Source of the DNA: an uncultured Saprospiraceae bacterium
GTDB taxonomy: Bacteria > Bacteroidota > Bacteroidia > Chitinophagales > Saprospiraceae
Direction: 5' to 3'
Assembly (NCBI GenBank): GCA_937942435.1
Contig: CALDEM010000016.1
Span: forward strand, 62,001-126,000
DNA: 64,000 bases
Position numbers and translations under genes: made by a program
The notes under the pieces: model-generated
What the model saw: only the letters and a program-made list of their open reading frames with translations
Told to the model about the DNA's origin: nothing
Database searches by the model: none
Part shown: piece by piece, positions 18,108 through 25,502 of the stretch
Layout: every line of letters begins with the position of its first letter
Numbering within the stretch: position 1 is the first letter of the stretch

Positions 18108-19835
18108 ATGAGTAAATTAAAGGATCAAACAACCGCTATGATTAACTTACGATCCACTATTCAATTTCCCTTTTCTTTCATCTTTTTATTACTAATCTCT
18201 TGTTCATCCGCACCTCAACATGATCTTGTCATCAGAAATGCGACTATCATCGATGGATCAGGGTCAGAGCGATATGAAGGCGACGTCGCAATCATAGGTG
18301 ATAAAATATCCAAGGTTGGTACCATCACTGATAAGGGTGAAAAAGAAGTGGATGCTCAAGGCAAAATACTTAGTCCAGGATTTGTCAACATGCTGAGCTG
18401 GGCAACCGAAAGCCTACTTGTGGATGGACGCGGCATGAGTGATATCATGCAAGGAGTAACCTTAGAAGTCATGGGTGAAGGTTGGTCCATGGGTCCTCTA
18501 ACTGGGAAGATGAAAGAAGAGGCCCTATCATCACAAGGTGATCTGAAGTTTGATATACCATGGACTTCTTTAGGTGATTATCTACAACATCTTGAGGAGA
18601 AAGGTGTAAGCCCTAACGTTGCTTCTTATGTAGGTGCTACGACTCTACGCATCCATGAGATCGGATATGACGATAGACCACCAACAGAAGATGAGCTAGA
18701 AAACATGAAAGCCTTGTCACGACAAGCCATGGAGGAAGGTGCCATAGGGCTTGGCTCGTCACTCATCTATGCGCCTGCTTTTTATGCTGAAACTGAAGAG
18801 TTAATAGAACTATGTAAAGCCATCAGTCCTTATGGAGGCTCTTACATCACACACATGCGCAGTGAAGGCAATAGATTATTAGAAGGTGTAGATGAAGTCC
18901 TTAGGATAGCAAGCGAAGGAGGTGTTCAAGCAGAGATATATCATCTAAAGGCAGGTGGAGCCTCTAATTGGTATAAAATAGATCTAGTCATCAGCAAAAT
19001 TGATAGTGCTCGAAAAGCGGGTATCGACATCGCAACTAACATGTACAATTATATAGCAGGAGCAACAGGGCTTGATGCATCTATGCCTCCTTGGGTACAG
19101 GAAGGCGGATATGACAAGTGGGCAGAAAGATTGCAGGATCCCAAAATTAGAAAACAGGTCATAGCCGAAATGAAAGAAGATGCAACAGACTGGGAAAATC
19201 TTTACTACGGCGCAGGCACCGCAGACAAGTTAATCTTAGTAGGGTTTAAAAATGAAGACTTGAAAAAGTATACTGGCAAGACGTTAGCAGAGGTTGCAGC
19301 TATCAGAGGGACATCACCTGAAGATACAGCAATGGACTTAGTCATAGAAGATGGCAGTCGAGTGGGTACAGTCTACTTCTTGATGTCAGAAGAGAATGTA
19401 ACAAAGCAGATTAAACTGCCCTATATGTCTTTTGGATCTGACGCCGGTGCTCCGTCATCTGAAGGAGTTTTTCTAAAATCCAATCCACATCCGCGAGCTT
19501 ATGGCAACTTCTCACGATTGCTGGGCAAATATGTTCGGGACGAAGAAGTTATATCGCTTGAAGAAGCTATATACAAGCTCACTTCTCTATCCACCAGCAA
19601 GCTAAAGATTAAGGAACGAGGCTTAATAAAAGAGGGATACTTCGCAGATATAGTTGTTTTTGATCCTGATGAGATAAAAGACAATGCAACATTTGAGCAT
19701 CCTCACGCTTATGCAAGCGGTATGCTGCATGTCTGGGTTAATGGGATTCAGATGTTAAGGGATGGAAAGCACACAGGCAGTACAGGTGGTCGGTTTGTAA
19801 AAGGTCCTGGATATAAAGAGAAAGCAAAACTTTAG
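18108..19835 (+). CDS. Lipoprotein amidohydrolase, N-acyl-D-amino-acid deacylase family
   Basis: A 575-residue amidohydrolase with a lipoprotein signal (lipobox LISC, Cys32 from the first ATG; an ATG at 18138 is an alternative start). Its domain order follows D-aminoacylases: an N-terminal beta-sandwich (LVIRNATIIDGSG), the barrel with H249 (THMRSEG), H279 (YHLKAGG) and D445 (FGSDAGAPSSEG), and a C-terminal KIKERGLIKEGYFADIVVFD. The expected HxH after strand 1 is missing: PGFVNMLSWAT stands where PGFIDxHTH is usual, and EVMGEG replaces the Cys-containing GNC turn. Activity, if any, probably uses one metal. Its location is the periplasm or outer-membrane face. It lies opposite the D-Glu-type genes and may act on N-acyl amino acids or peptides. 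Confidence 0.85.
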   Translation: MSKLKDQTTAMINLRSTIQFPFSFIFLLLISCSSAPQHDLVIRNATIIDGSGSERYEGDVAIIGDKISKVGTITDKGEKEVDAQGKILSPGFVNMLSWATESLLVDGRGMSDIMQGVTLEVMGEGWSMGPLTGKMKEEALSSQGDLKFDIPWTSLGDYLQHLEEKGVSPNVASYVGATTLRIHEIGYDDRPPTEDELENMKALSRQAMEEGAIGLGSSLIYAPAFYAETEELIELCKAISPYGGSYITHMRSEGNRLLEGVDEVLRIASEGGVQAEIYHLKAGGASNWYKIDLVISKIDSARKAGIDIATNMYNYIAGATGLDASMPPWVQEGGYDKWAERLQDPKIRKQVIAEMKEDATDWENLYYGAGTADKLILVGFKNEDLKKYTGKTLAEVAAIRGTSPEDTAMDLVIEDGSRVGTVYFLMSEENVTKQIKLPYMSFGSDAGAPSSEGVFLKSNPHPRAYGNFSRLLGKYVRDEEVISLEEAIYKLTSLSTSKLKIKERGLIKEGYFADIVVFDPDEIKDNATFEHPHAYASGMLHVWVNGIQMLRDGKHTGSTGGRFVKGPGYKEKAKL

Positions 19836-19892
19836 CTGATTAGCACCTTGGTCTTTGTATAGTTATTTTTGATTTTACTATACTTGTCCGCG

Positions 19893-20375
19893 ATGAGTTT
19901 TAAATCAGATTATAGAAAGGTGTTAGGCGCCTTTACAACAGGTGTCACGATAATTACGACACAATTGGATGGAGCATATTATGGCTTTACTGCTAACTCT
20001 TTTACCTCTGTTTCACTCGATCCTCCTATGGTTCTTTTTTGTGTAAAGAACGATGCTACCTTCATCGATGCATTGGCAGACTCCAAGGTATTTGGCATCA
20101 ACATCCTATCCAGTAGACAAGAGCCATTATCTAACAAGTTTGCCAACCCTGCTCTACTTAATGAACAGCGCTTTGAAGGATTGAAAATGTCACAAAGTGA
20201 ACTCAAATGTCCGATCATATCAGGCTGTCTTGCTTATCTTGACTGCGAGCACTTCAAAATCTCCAAAGCAGGTGATCATTTGATCGTTCTTGGCAAGGTA
20301 AAAAGCTTTGATAAGTATGAGGGAGATGACCCTTTATTGTATTACGCTGGCGGTTATCGAGGATTGCAGCAATAA
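19893..20375 (+). CDS. Flavin reductase domain protein
   Basis: A 160-residue flavin-reductase-like (FMN-binding split barrel) protein. VLGAFTTGVTIITT at the N-terminus, GFTANSFTSVSLDPPMVLFCV and FGINILSSRQEPLSNKFA are signature segments. Such proteins supply reduced FMN/FAD to a monooxygenase or bind flavin directly. I start at ATG 19893; an upstream in-frame TTG is not needed. No oxygenase partner is next to it, although the nitronate monooxygenase-like gene is 2 kb away. Confidence 0.93.
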   Translation: MSFKSDYRKVLGAFTTGVTIITTQLDGAYYGFTANSFTSVSLDPPMVLFCVKNDATFIDALADSKVFGINILSSRQEPLSNKFANPALLNEQRFEGLKMSQSELKCPIISGCLAYLDCEHFKISKAGDHLIVLGKVKSFDKYEGDDPLLYYAGGYRGLQQ

Positions 20376-20391
20376 GAGATCATTCTTCTGA

Positions 20392-20841
20392 TCAAAACAT
20401 CTTTCTGACAAAGATGATAATAGGAGCAACTTGTATGGTTATCACACAGGTTAGTACCACAACTATAATAGCGACACTTTCCCTCACGTCTTTATCAAAT
20501 GATATGTAATCTGCTTGCTTATCGAACGAGCCATAAAGCTTTGAAAAGATAAGAATCAATAGACCAAGTATTGTTGTCCAATAATGAATCATGACTATTG
20601 CTATATCGATATTGTCATAGCGATGGCGCAAGGCAATTAGATAGAGAGCCGAACTAAATAAAAAAAGTAATGATATCAGTAAAAAAACATGACCGTAACT
20701 AATTATGACATATGTGTCATGCATCTGTATGTCAATTGCATACGATGAAAAAGTAAGGCTTATTACGATGCCTATGATGATTAATATCAATGCTGTCTTC
20801 CAAAATAATGAAAGTATAATGGGCTTCTTTGGAGATGGCAT
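20392..20841 (-). CDS. Small four-helix membrane protein with haem-copper-oxidase-like motif
   Basis: A 149-residue protein with four predicted helices (about 12-35, 48-70, 79-102 and 120-147). Before helix 2 it reads MHDTYVIISYGHVFLL (40-55), which resembles the HDTYFVVAHFHYVL segment of cytochrome oxidase subunit I, keeping His41 and His51. The protein is far too short to be an oxidase subunit. It may be a relic of that fold or a small haem or quinone membrane protein; neither is shown. It converges on the flavin reductase and diverges from the TPR gene. Confidence 0.7.
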   Translation of the reverse strand: MPSPKKPIILSLFWKTALILIIIGIVISLTFSSYAIDIQMHDTYVIISYGHVFLLISLLFLFSSALYLIALRHRYDNIDIAIVMIHYWTTILGLLILIFSKLYGSFDKQADYISFDKDVRESVAIIVVVLTCVITIQVAPIIIFVRKMF

Positions 20842-20918
20842 AAGTATGTCTTCGTCACTTGAAGATATTAATCTTAGTTGATATATGTACTTTCCTTACA
20901 CAGGTCCGAAGAAATAAC

Positions 20919-20926
20919 TACTTTTG
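20919..20926 (+). promoter_or_regulatory. Candidate Bacteroidota -7 element for the TPR gene
   Basis: TACTTTTG fits the Bacteroidota -7 consensus TAnnTTTG and lies 15 bases before the ATG at 20942. The -33 element is weak. Position upstream of a solitary start in a divergent spacer supports it. Confidence 0.4.
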
Positions 20927-20941
20927 CGCAAATTTTTAGCA

Positions 20942-21628
20942 ATGGCAAAGAGAAGGCGCTCTCCTAAAAACCAAGAAGATATATTAGTCGACATCGCAGA
21001 TGTTAGAGAAAATGCTCAAAGTTTTTTCGAGAAGAATCAAATGAAAGTTATTGGTTTAGCTGGCATATTACTCCTTGTAGTAGGAGGATATCTTGCATAT
21101 AAGATGTTATACCAGCAGCCACGTGAGAAGACAGCGATGTCTCAGATGTTTAAAGCGGAGTACCAGTTTCAGCAGGATTCATTTGCATTGGCGTTAGAAA
21201 GCCCAGGTGCAGAATATCCAGGTCTTCTTGATATTATAGATGACTATAGTGGGACCAAGGCTGCCAATCTTGCAAAGTATTATGCTGGAGTCAGTTACTT
21301 GAACTTAAATAGGTTTGAAGATGCACTGACTTTTCTACAAGGATATAAGGCTGCCGGCAACGTGACTACGATCACAAAGTTTGGAGCCATCGGAGATGCT
21401 CAATCGGAGTTAGAAAACTTTGACTCAGCGCTCTCGAGTTATCAAAAAGCAGCTTCTGGCCCGGTTAATGACATGCTCACGCCGTATTATCTCCAGAAAG
21501 TTGGTCTACTGGCTAACAAACTGGGAAATAAGTCAGCAGCAGAAGCAGCGTTTAATCGAATCACTGAGGACTTTCCTAAGTCTGAAGAAGCGATGGACGC
21601 TAGCAAATACTTATCTCTACTTAAGTAA
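20942..21628 (+). CDS. Membrane-anchored TPR protein (YfgM-like)
   Basis: A protein of about 228 residues: a Lys/Arg-rich cytoplasmic N-terminus (AKRRRSPKNQED), one transmembrane helix (VIGLAGILLLVVGGYLAY, about 35-52), then tetratricopeptide-type helices with AKYYAGVSYLNLNRFEDAL and GDAQSELENFDSALSSYQKA. This is the layout of YfgM, a periplasmic ancillary protein of the Sec translocon. ATG 20942 is preferred to the upstream in-frame start. ribH begins 3 bases after the stop, so the two are co-translated; Bacteroidota often show this pair. Confidence 0.85.
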   Translation: MAKRRRSPKNQEDILVDIADVRENAQSFFEKNQMKVIGLAGILLLVVGGYLAYKMLYQQPREKTAMSQMFKAEYQFQQDSFALALESPGAEYPGLLDIIDDYSGTKAANLAKYYAGVSYLNLNRFEDALTFLQGYKAAGNVTTITKFGAIGDAQSELENFDSALSSYQKAASGPVNDMLTPYYLQKVGLLANKLGNKSAAEAAFNRITEDFPKSEEAMDASKYLSLLK

Positions 21629-21631
21629 CTC

Positions 21632-22150
21632 ATGGGCAAGCCGGATTATAAAGCTTATAGTCCCGAGTCATATCCGTTAAAAGGTATGGACGAGCTCAAC
21701 ATTGTTATCCTTCGTACAGAGTGGAATGACGATGTTGTTGGCAAGATTAATAAGTCTTGTGTAAAAGCGCTAAAAGAGGCTGGAATAAAGAAAGATCAGA
21801 TACATCTGCATACGGTACCGGGGTCATTTGAGCTTCCTATGGGCGTCAAGATGATTCTTACCAGTACAATCAAAGCGGATGCTATAATCTGCCTAGGTTG
21901 TGTAATACAGGGAGAGACAAAACACGACGATTATATCAATCATACTGTCGCTCGTTCTATCAACAATCTCAACTTGGCCAGTGGCACACCAGTCATCTTT
22001 GGCGTCTTAACTACCAATACGAAAGAACAAGCCTTAGCACGGGCTGGTGGTGAGCGTGGGGACAAAGGACACGAGTCAGCTATGGCAGCACTAAAAATGA
22101 TCAGCCTCAAGGAGCAGTTGTCAACTAAGAGTAAGAAGATTAGTTTTTAA
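21632..22150 (+). CDS. ribH: 6,7-dimethyl-8-ribityllumazine synthase RibH
   Basis: A 172-residue lumazine synthase that condenses the ribityl-uracil with dihydroxybutanone phosphate, the penultimate riboflavin step. TEWND near residue 30 stacks the substrate, VPGSFELP is the signature loop, GCVIQGETKHDDY carries the phosphate-binding and catalytic-region residues, and FGVLTTNTKEQALARAGG closes the site. The N-terminus is about 15 residues longer than in short forms. It follows the TPR gene by 3 bases. Confidence 0.97.
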   Translation: MGKPDYKAYSPESYPLKGMDELNIVILRTEWNDDVVGKINKSCVKALKEAGIKKDQIHLHTVPGSFELPMGVKMILTSTIKADAIICLGCVIQGETKHDDYINHTVARSINNLNLASGTPVIFGVLTTNTKEQALARAGGERGDKGHESAMAALKMISLKEQLSTKSKKISF

Positions 22151-22167
22151 GTAGACTAAAACAACAA

Positions 22168-23151
22168 CTACCAGTTTAAAATCCTCGCAAACATAAGCGG
22201 TGCCACAATCGTGGCATCTGATTCTATGACAAATTTTGGAGTCTCTGGAAGTAATTTCCCCCATGTAATTTTTTCATTGGGTACGGCACCAGAGTATGAT
22301 CCATAACTTGTAGTAGAATCACTAATCTGGCAGAAATAAGACCAAACGGGTGAATTAGCCATCTCAAGGTCTTGTTCAATCAAGGGCACTACACAAATAG
22401 GAAAGTCACCCGCAATCCCACCTCCGATTTGGAAAAACCCAACTTGAGTATCAGCACTGGTTTTTTGATACCATTCAATTAGGTTGATCATATATTCAAT
22501 CCCATTCTTCACTATAGAAGCGTCAATCCTCTTCTTAACACAATGAGCCGCGAAGATATTCCCACATGTAGAATCTTCCCATCCAGGCACTAGTATCGGA
22601 ATGTTGTTTTCATATGCTGCCAAAACCCAACTATCCTTTGGATCTATTTGATAGTCTTTTTTCAACTCACCTTTTTCTAATATTTTGTAGATATACTCAT
22701 GGGGGAAATATCTTTTATTTGATTCACTGGCTTCATCCCAAACATCTAAAAGGTGATTTTCTAACGATCTCATTGCTTCTGACTCCGGAATGCATGTATC
22801 GGTTACTCTATTGAGATTGTTATCTAAAAGATCCTTTTCATCATCAGGACTTAAATCTCTATAGTCGGGGATCAACTTGTAGTGATTATGAGCGACGAGG
22901 TTAAATATGTCTTCTTCCAAATTAGCACCTGTGCAAGTGATGATATGAACTTTATCTTGCCTAATCATTTCTGCAAGTGACTTTCCAAGTTCAGCAGTAC
23001 TCATAGCCCCAGCTAGAGTAACCATCATTTTATGTCCGCGATCTAATTGATGTGCATATTCATCTGCAGCTCTTACTAATGTAGCAGCATTAAAATGAAG
23101 AAAGTGCTGATCTAAATATTTTGATATAGGACCTTTCATAATAACTTTCAA
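22168..23151 (-). CDS. Deoxyhypusine-synthase-like enzyme (probable homospermidine synthase)
   Basis: A 327-residue DHS-family protein. The NAD-site TCTGANLEEDIFN (about 92-104) and the active Lys299 in ITWGK, with the following ESDATIVAPLMFA, match eukaryotic deoxyhypusine synthase, whose Lys forms the aminobutyl imine. Bacteria lack eIF5A, so the acceptor must differ. Bacterial relatives make homospermidine by moving the aminobutyl group from spermidine to putrescine, and homospermidine is a known major polyamine in many Bacteroidota. It overlaps the agmatinase gene by 4 bases (ATGA), giving arginine decarboxylase, agmatinase and DHS-like in one unit. An unknown protein acceptor cannot be excluded. 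Confidence 0.9.
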   Translation of the reverse strand: MKVIMKGPISKYLDQHFLHFNAATLVRAADEYAHQLDRGHKMMVTLAGAMSTAELGKSLAEMIRQDKVHIITCTGANLEEDIFNLVAHNHYKLIPDYRDLSPDDEKDLLDNNLNRVTDTCIPESEAMRSLENHLLDVWDEASESNKRYFPHEYIYKILEKGELKKDYQIDPKDSWVLAAYENNIPILVPGWEDSTCGNIFAAHCVKKRIDASIVKNGIEYMINLIEWYQKTSADTQVGFFQIGGGIAGDFPICVVPLIEQDLEMANSPVWSYFCQISDSTTSYGSYSGAVPNEKITWGKLLPETPKFVIESDATIVAPLMFARILNW

Positions 23152-24008
23152 CTTTGCTTTTTCAAAGGCTTAAACTTATAACTTAACATTTTATAATATA
23201 GTTTAGCCGCTAAAAATTGAGGATGAGACAAACCAGAAATAGGACAAAGCTCAACAATATCGAAGCCAACAACATTTGTCTCATTGAAAACCTTTCGTAA
23301 GAACGTTAATGTTTCGTACCACTTTAAGCCACCAGGTTCTGGAGTTCCCGTAGCTGGCATAATTGATGGATCAAATGCGTCTAAATCAAAAGTGATGTAC
23401 ACATGGTCTGTTAGTTGATTGATCACATTGTTTATCCAGTTCTCGTTTTGAAGTTGATCATGGGCATAATGAACTTTTTGCAGATCCATCACCTTCTTTT
23501 CTTCAGCATCCATGCTTCTAATACCGACTTGAATCAAATTGCATGTTTGACTGGCGTTATACATGGCACAAGCATGATTAAATTTTGATCCGTTATAAGT
23601 TGACCGCAGATCAGCATGTGCATCAATATGTAAGACTGTCAACTTGCCAAAATGCTCTCGAAAAGCCTTAATGATACCTATACTAATAGAATGTTCACCT
23701 CCAAAAAATGTTAGAAACTTGTTCGTTTGTAACAACTGAGCGGTGTTATTATAAACTTGATGATACATATCTTCTGGACTTTCAAAATAGGATAGTTCAT
23801 CATCGAGATAGATTCCGTGTTTGAAGACTTCAGAATCCGTTTCAATATCATACAACTCCATATTGTTAGATGCCTCTAAGAAGGCTGGAAATGCTTTATC
23901 AGAACCTTTACCCCAAGTACTCGTACCATCATAGGCAATGGATTTTAATAAGATTTTAGCCGACTCTTTTTGGGCATAAGTTGAATCTATATTGGCAAAA
24001 GTCTTCAT
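23148..24008 (-). CDS. speB: Agmatinase (ureohydrolase family)
   Basis: A 286-residue arginase/agmatinase fold protein with all Mn ligands: GGEHS (His), DAHADLR (Asp, His, Asp) and TFDLDAFDPS (two Asp). It hydrolyses agmatine to putrescine and urea. Agmatinase is chosen over arginase because arginine decarboxylase lies 12 bases upstream in the same operon. The C-terminal ISGLSHPQFLAAKLYYKML is usual. The downstream DHS-like gene starts within its stop. Confidence 0.93.
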   Translation of the reverse strand: MKTFANIDSTYAQKESAKILLKSIAYDGTSTWGKGSDKAFPAFLEASNNMELYDIETDSEVFKHGIYLDDELSYFESPEDMYHQVYNNTAQLLQTNKFLTFFGGEHSISIGIIKAFREHFGKLTVLHIDAHADLRSTYNGSKFNHACAMYNASQTCNLIQVGIRSMDAEEKKVMDLQKVHYAHDQLQNENWINNVINQLTDHVYITFDLDAFDPSIMPATGTPEPGGLKWYETLTFLRKVFNETNVVGFDIVELCPISGLSHPQFLAAKLYYKMLSYKFKPLKKQS

Positions 24009-24020
24009 TGATTCATTTAT

Positions 24021-25442
24021 CTAAACATAACCCAATATTGCCAAAGGGTGTAATAAGTCATCGTTGAGATCTATCAATTTTTCATTCAACTCATCATTTT
24101 TAGCTCTATCTACAAACAATATTTTATGTGATGGTAACAGGCAATGGTTTACACCTCCAATCCCAGAAAGTGAATCTTGGTAAGCACCAGTATGTATAAA
24201 GGCTACATAAAGCCTGTCAATTTTATCAGACAAATATGGCATCATTAATGGTTCTCCATGCGTAGATGAATTATAAAAATCTGCCCCATCACATGTTAGA
24301 CCTCCTAAAATGACTTCTTTGTAACTACTCCCCCATAAGTTTAATGGGAGAACAATATATTGTTGCTTATTTGCCCAGACATCTGGCAATAAGTTGATTA
24401 TACTATTATCCAACATATACCAACTTTCACTATCATCTTGTGTTTTCTCTTCCAACACCGAATATATAGTGGTACATGATTCGCCAACTGTGTACTTTCC
24501 AAATTCTGAATAAAGATTGGGTAACAATACATTGTTTTTATTACAACCCAATTTAATTGTTGACAATATTTTTCTAATGAGTAGATCGTAATCATTGCTG
24601 CCTGTCAAAGATTGATTAATAGGCATCCCTCCACCAATATTCAATGAATCTAACTCTTCAAAAGAAGGCTTTAGAAAAGTATACAATTCTATAACTTTTT
24701 TTAATTGATCTATGTACACTCCTTTATCATCTATACCAGCATCCACGTAGAAGTGTACCATTTTAAGCGTTAAACAGCTCTGACTTTGGATGATTGGAAC
24801 TAACTTATTGACTACATTTTCTCTAGTCATTCCTAACCTTGAGGAATGCGGATATTTACCCTTTGGATTATAGTGAGATACTCTTATGCCAACGTCGCAA
24901 TTCATATTTCTCTTCTCCAGAAGTAGGCATATTATATTCACTTCAGATAGAGAGTCGATTACAACAATTATCTTATTATCAATTAAGCTCTTTAACTCCA
25001 GAATTTTCAACAGATACTCTTGGGTTTTATAACCGTTGTGAATGATTTGTATATCAGGGTTTAGTTCTTGTCTATTAGCTAGCTGTATTATTAACTCTAC
25101 CTCGTATGCCGATGAAGTCTCCAAGTGAGCATTTTCTTTCACGGCTTTAGAAACAACATCATATAGGTGGCAACTCTTAATGCAGTAACAGTAATTATAA
25201 TCCCGATTATAATTCAGTTTCTCCATTGCTTTTTTAAAAATAACACGAGCAGCTCTGATCTTTTGAGAGATGCTTGGCAAGTAATACATCCTTAGTGGTG
25301 TCCCATATTTTTTCACTAAAGGAATAAGTGGAACCCCATGAAAACTAAAGCAGCCCTTCTCATATTCAACATTATGAATGGGAAGTGCGGTTTTTGAAAT
25401 AAAATATTCATGAAAGGTATTCGGCATTAGTTTATAGTTCAA
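24021..25442 (-). CDS. speA: Arginine decarboxylase (fold III PLP enzyme)
   Basis: A 473-residue PLP decarboxylase, shorter than E. coli SpeA (658) and like the compact Bacteroidota form. Lys89 (YCIKSCH) is the PLP lysine, NIGGGMP is the glycine loop, SEFGKYTVGES the phosphate-side segment and GGLTCDGADFY the catalytic-Cys region. It converts arginine to agmatine. Codon use is notably AT-rich. Spacing to agmatinase is 12 bases and to the upstream spermidine synthase 60 bases. A different basic substrate (ornithine or lysine) is possible but the agmatinase next door argues for arginine. Confidence 0.92.
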   Translation of the reverse strand: MNYKLMPNTFHEYFISKTALPIHNVEYEKGCFSFHGVPLIPLVKKYGTPLRMYYLPSISQKIRAARVIFKKAMEKLNYNRDYNYCYCIKSCHLYDVVSKAVKENAHLETSSAYEVELIIQLANRQELNPDIQIIHNGYKTQEYLLKILELKSLIDNKIIVVIDSLSEVNIICLLLEKRNMNCDVGIRVSHYNPKGKYPHSSRLGMTRENVVNKLVPIIQSQSCLTLKMVHFYVDAGIDDKGVYIDQLKKVIELYTFLKPSFEELDSLNIGGGMPINQSLTGSNDYDLLIRKILSTIKLGCNKNNVLLPNLYSEFGKYTVGESCTTIYSVLEEKTQDDSESWYMLDNSIINLLPDVWANKQQYIVLPLNLWGSSYKEVILGGLTCDGADFYNSSTHGEPLMMPYLSDKIDRLYVAFIHTGAYQDSLSGIGGVNHCLLPSHKILFVDRAKNDELNEKLIDLNDDLLHPLAILGYV

Positions 25443-25502
25443 TTGTCTTATAGATAAAAGTTATGCCGATATCATGATTAAAGCTGTCTTAATTTGATTT
25501 TG

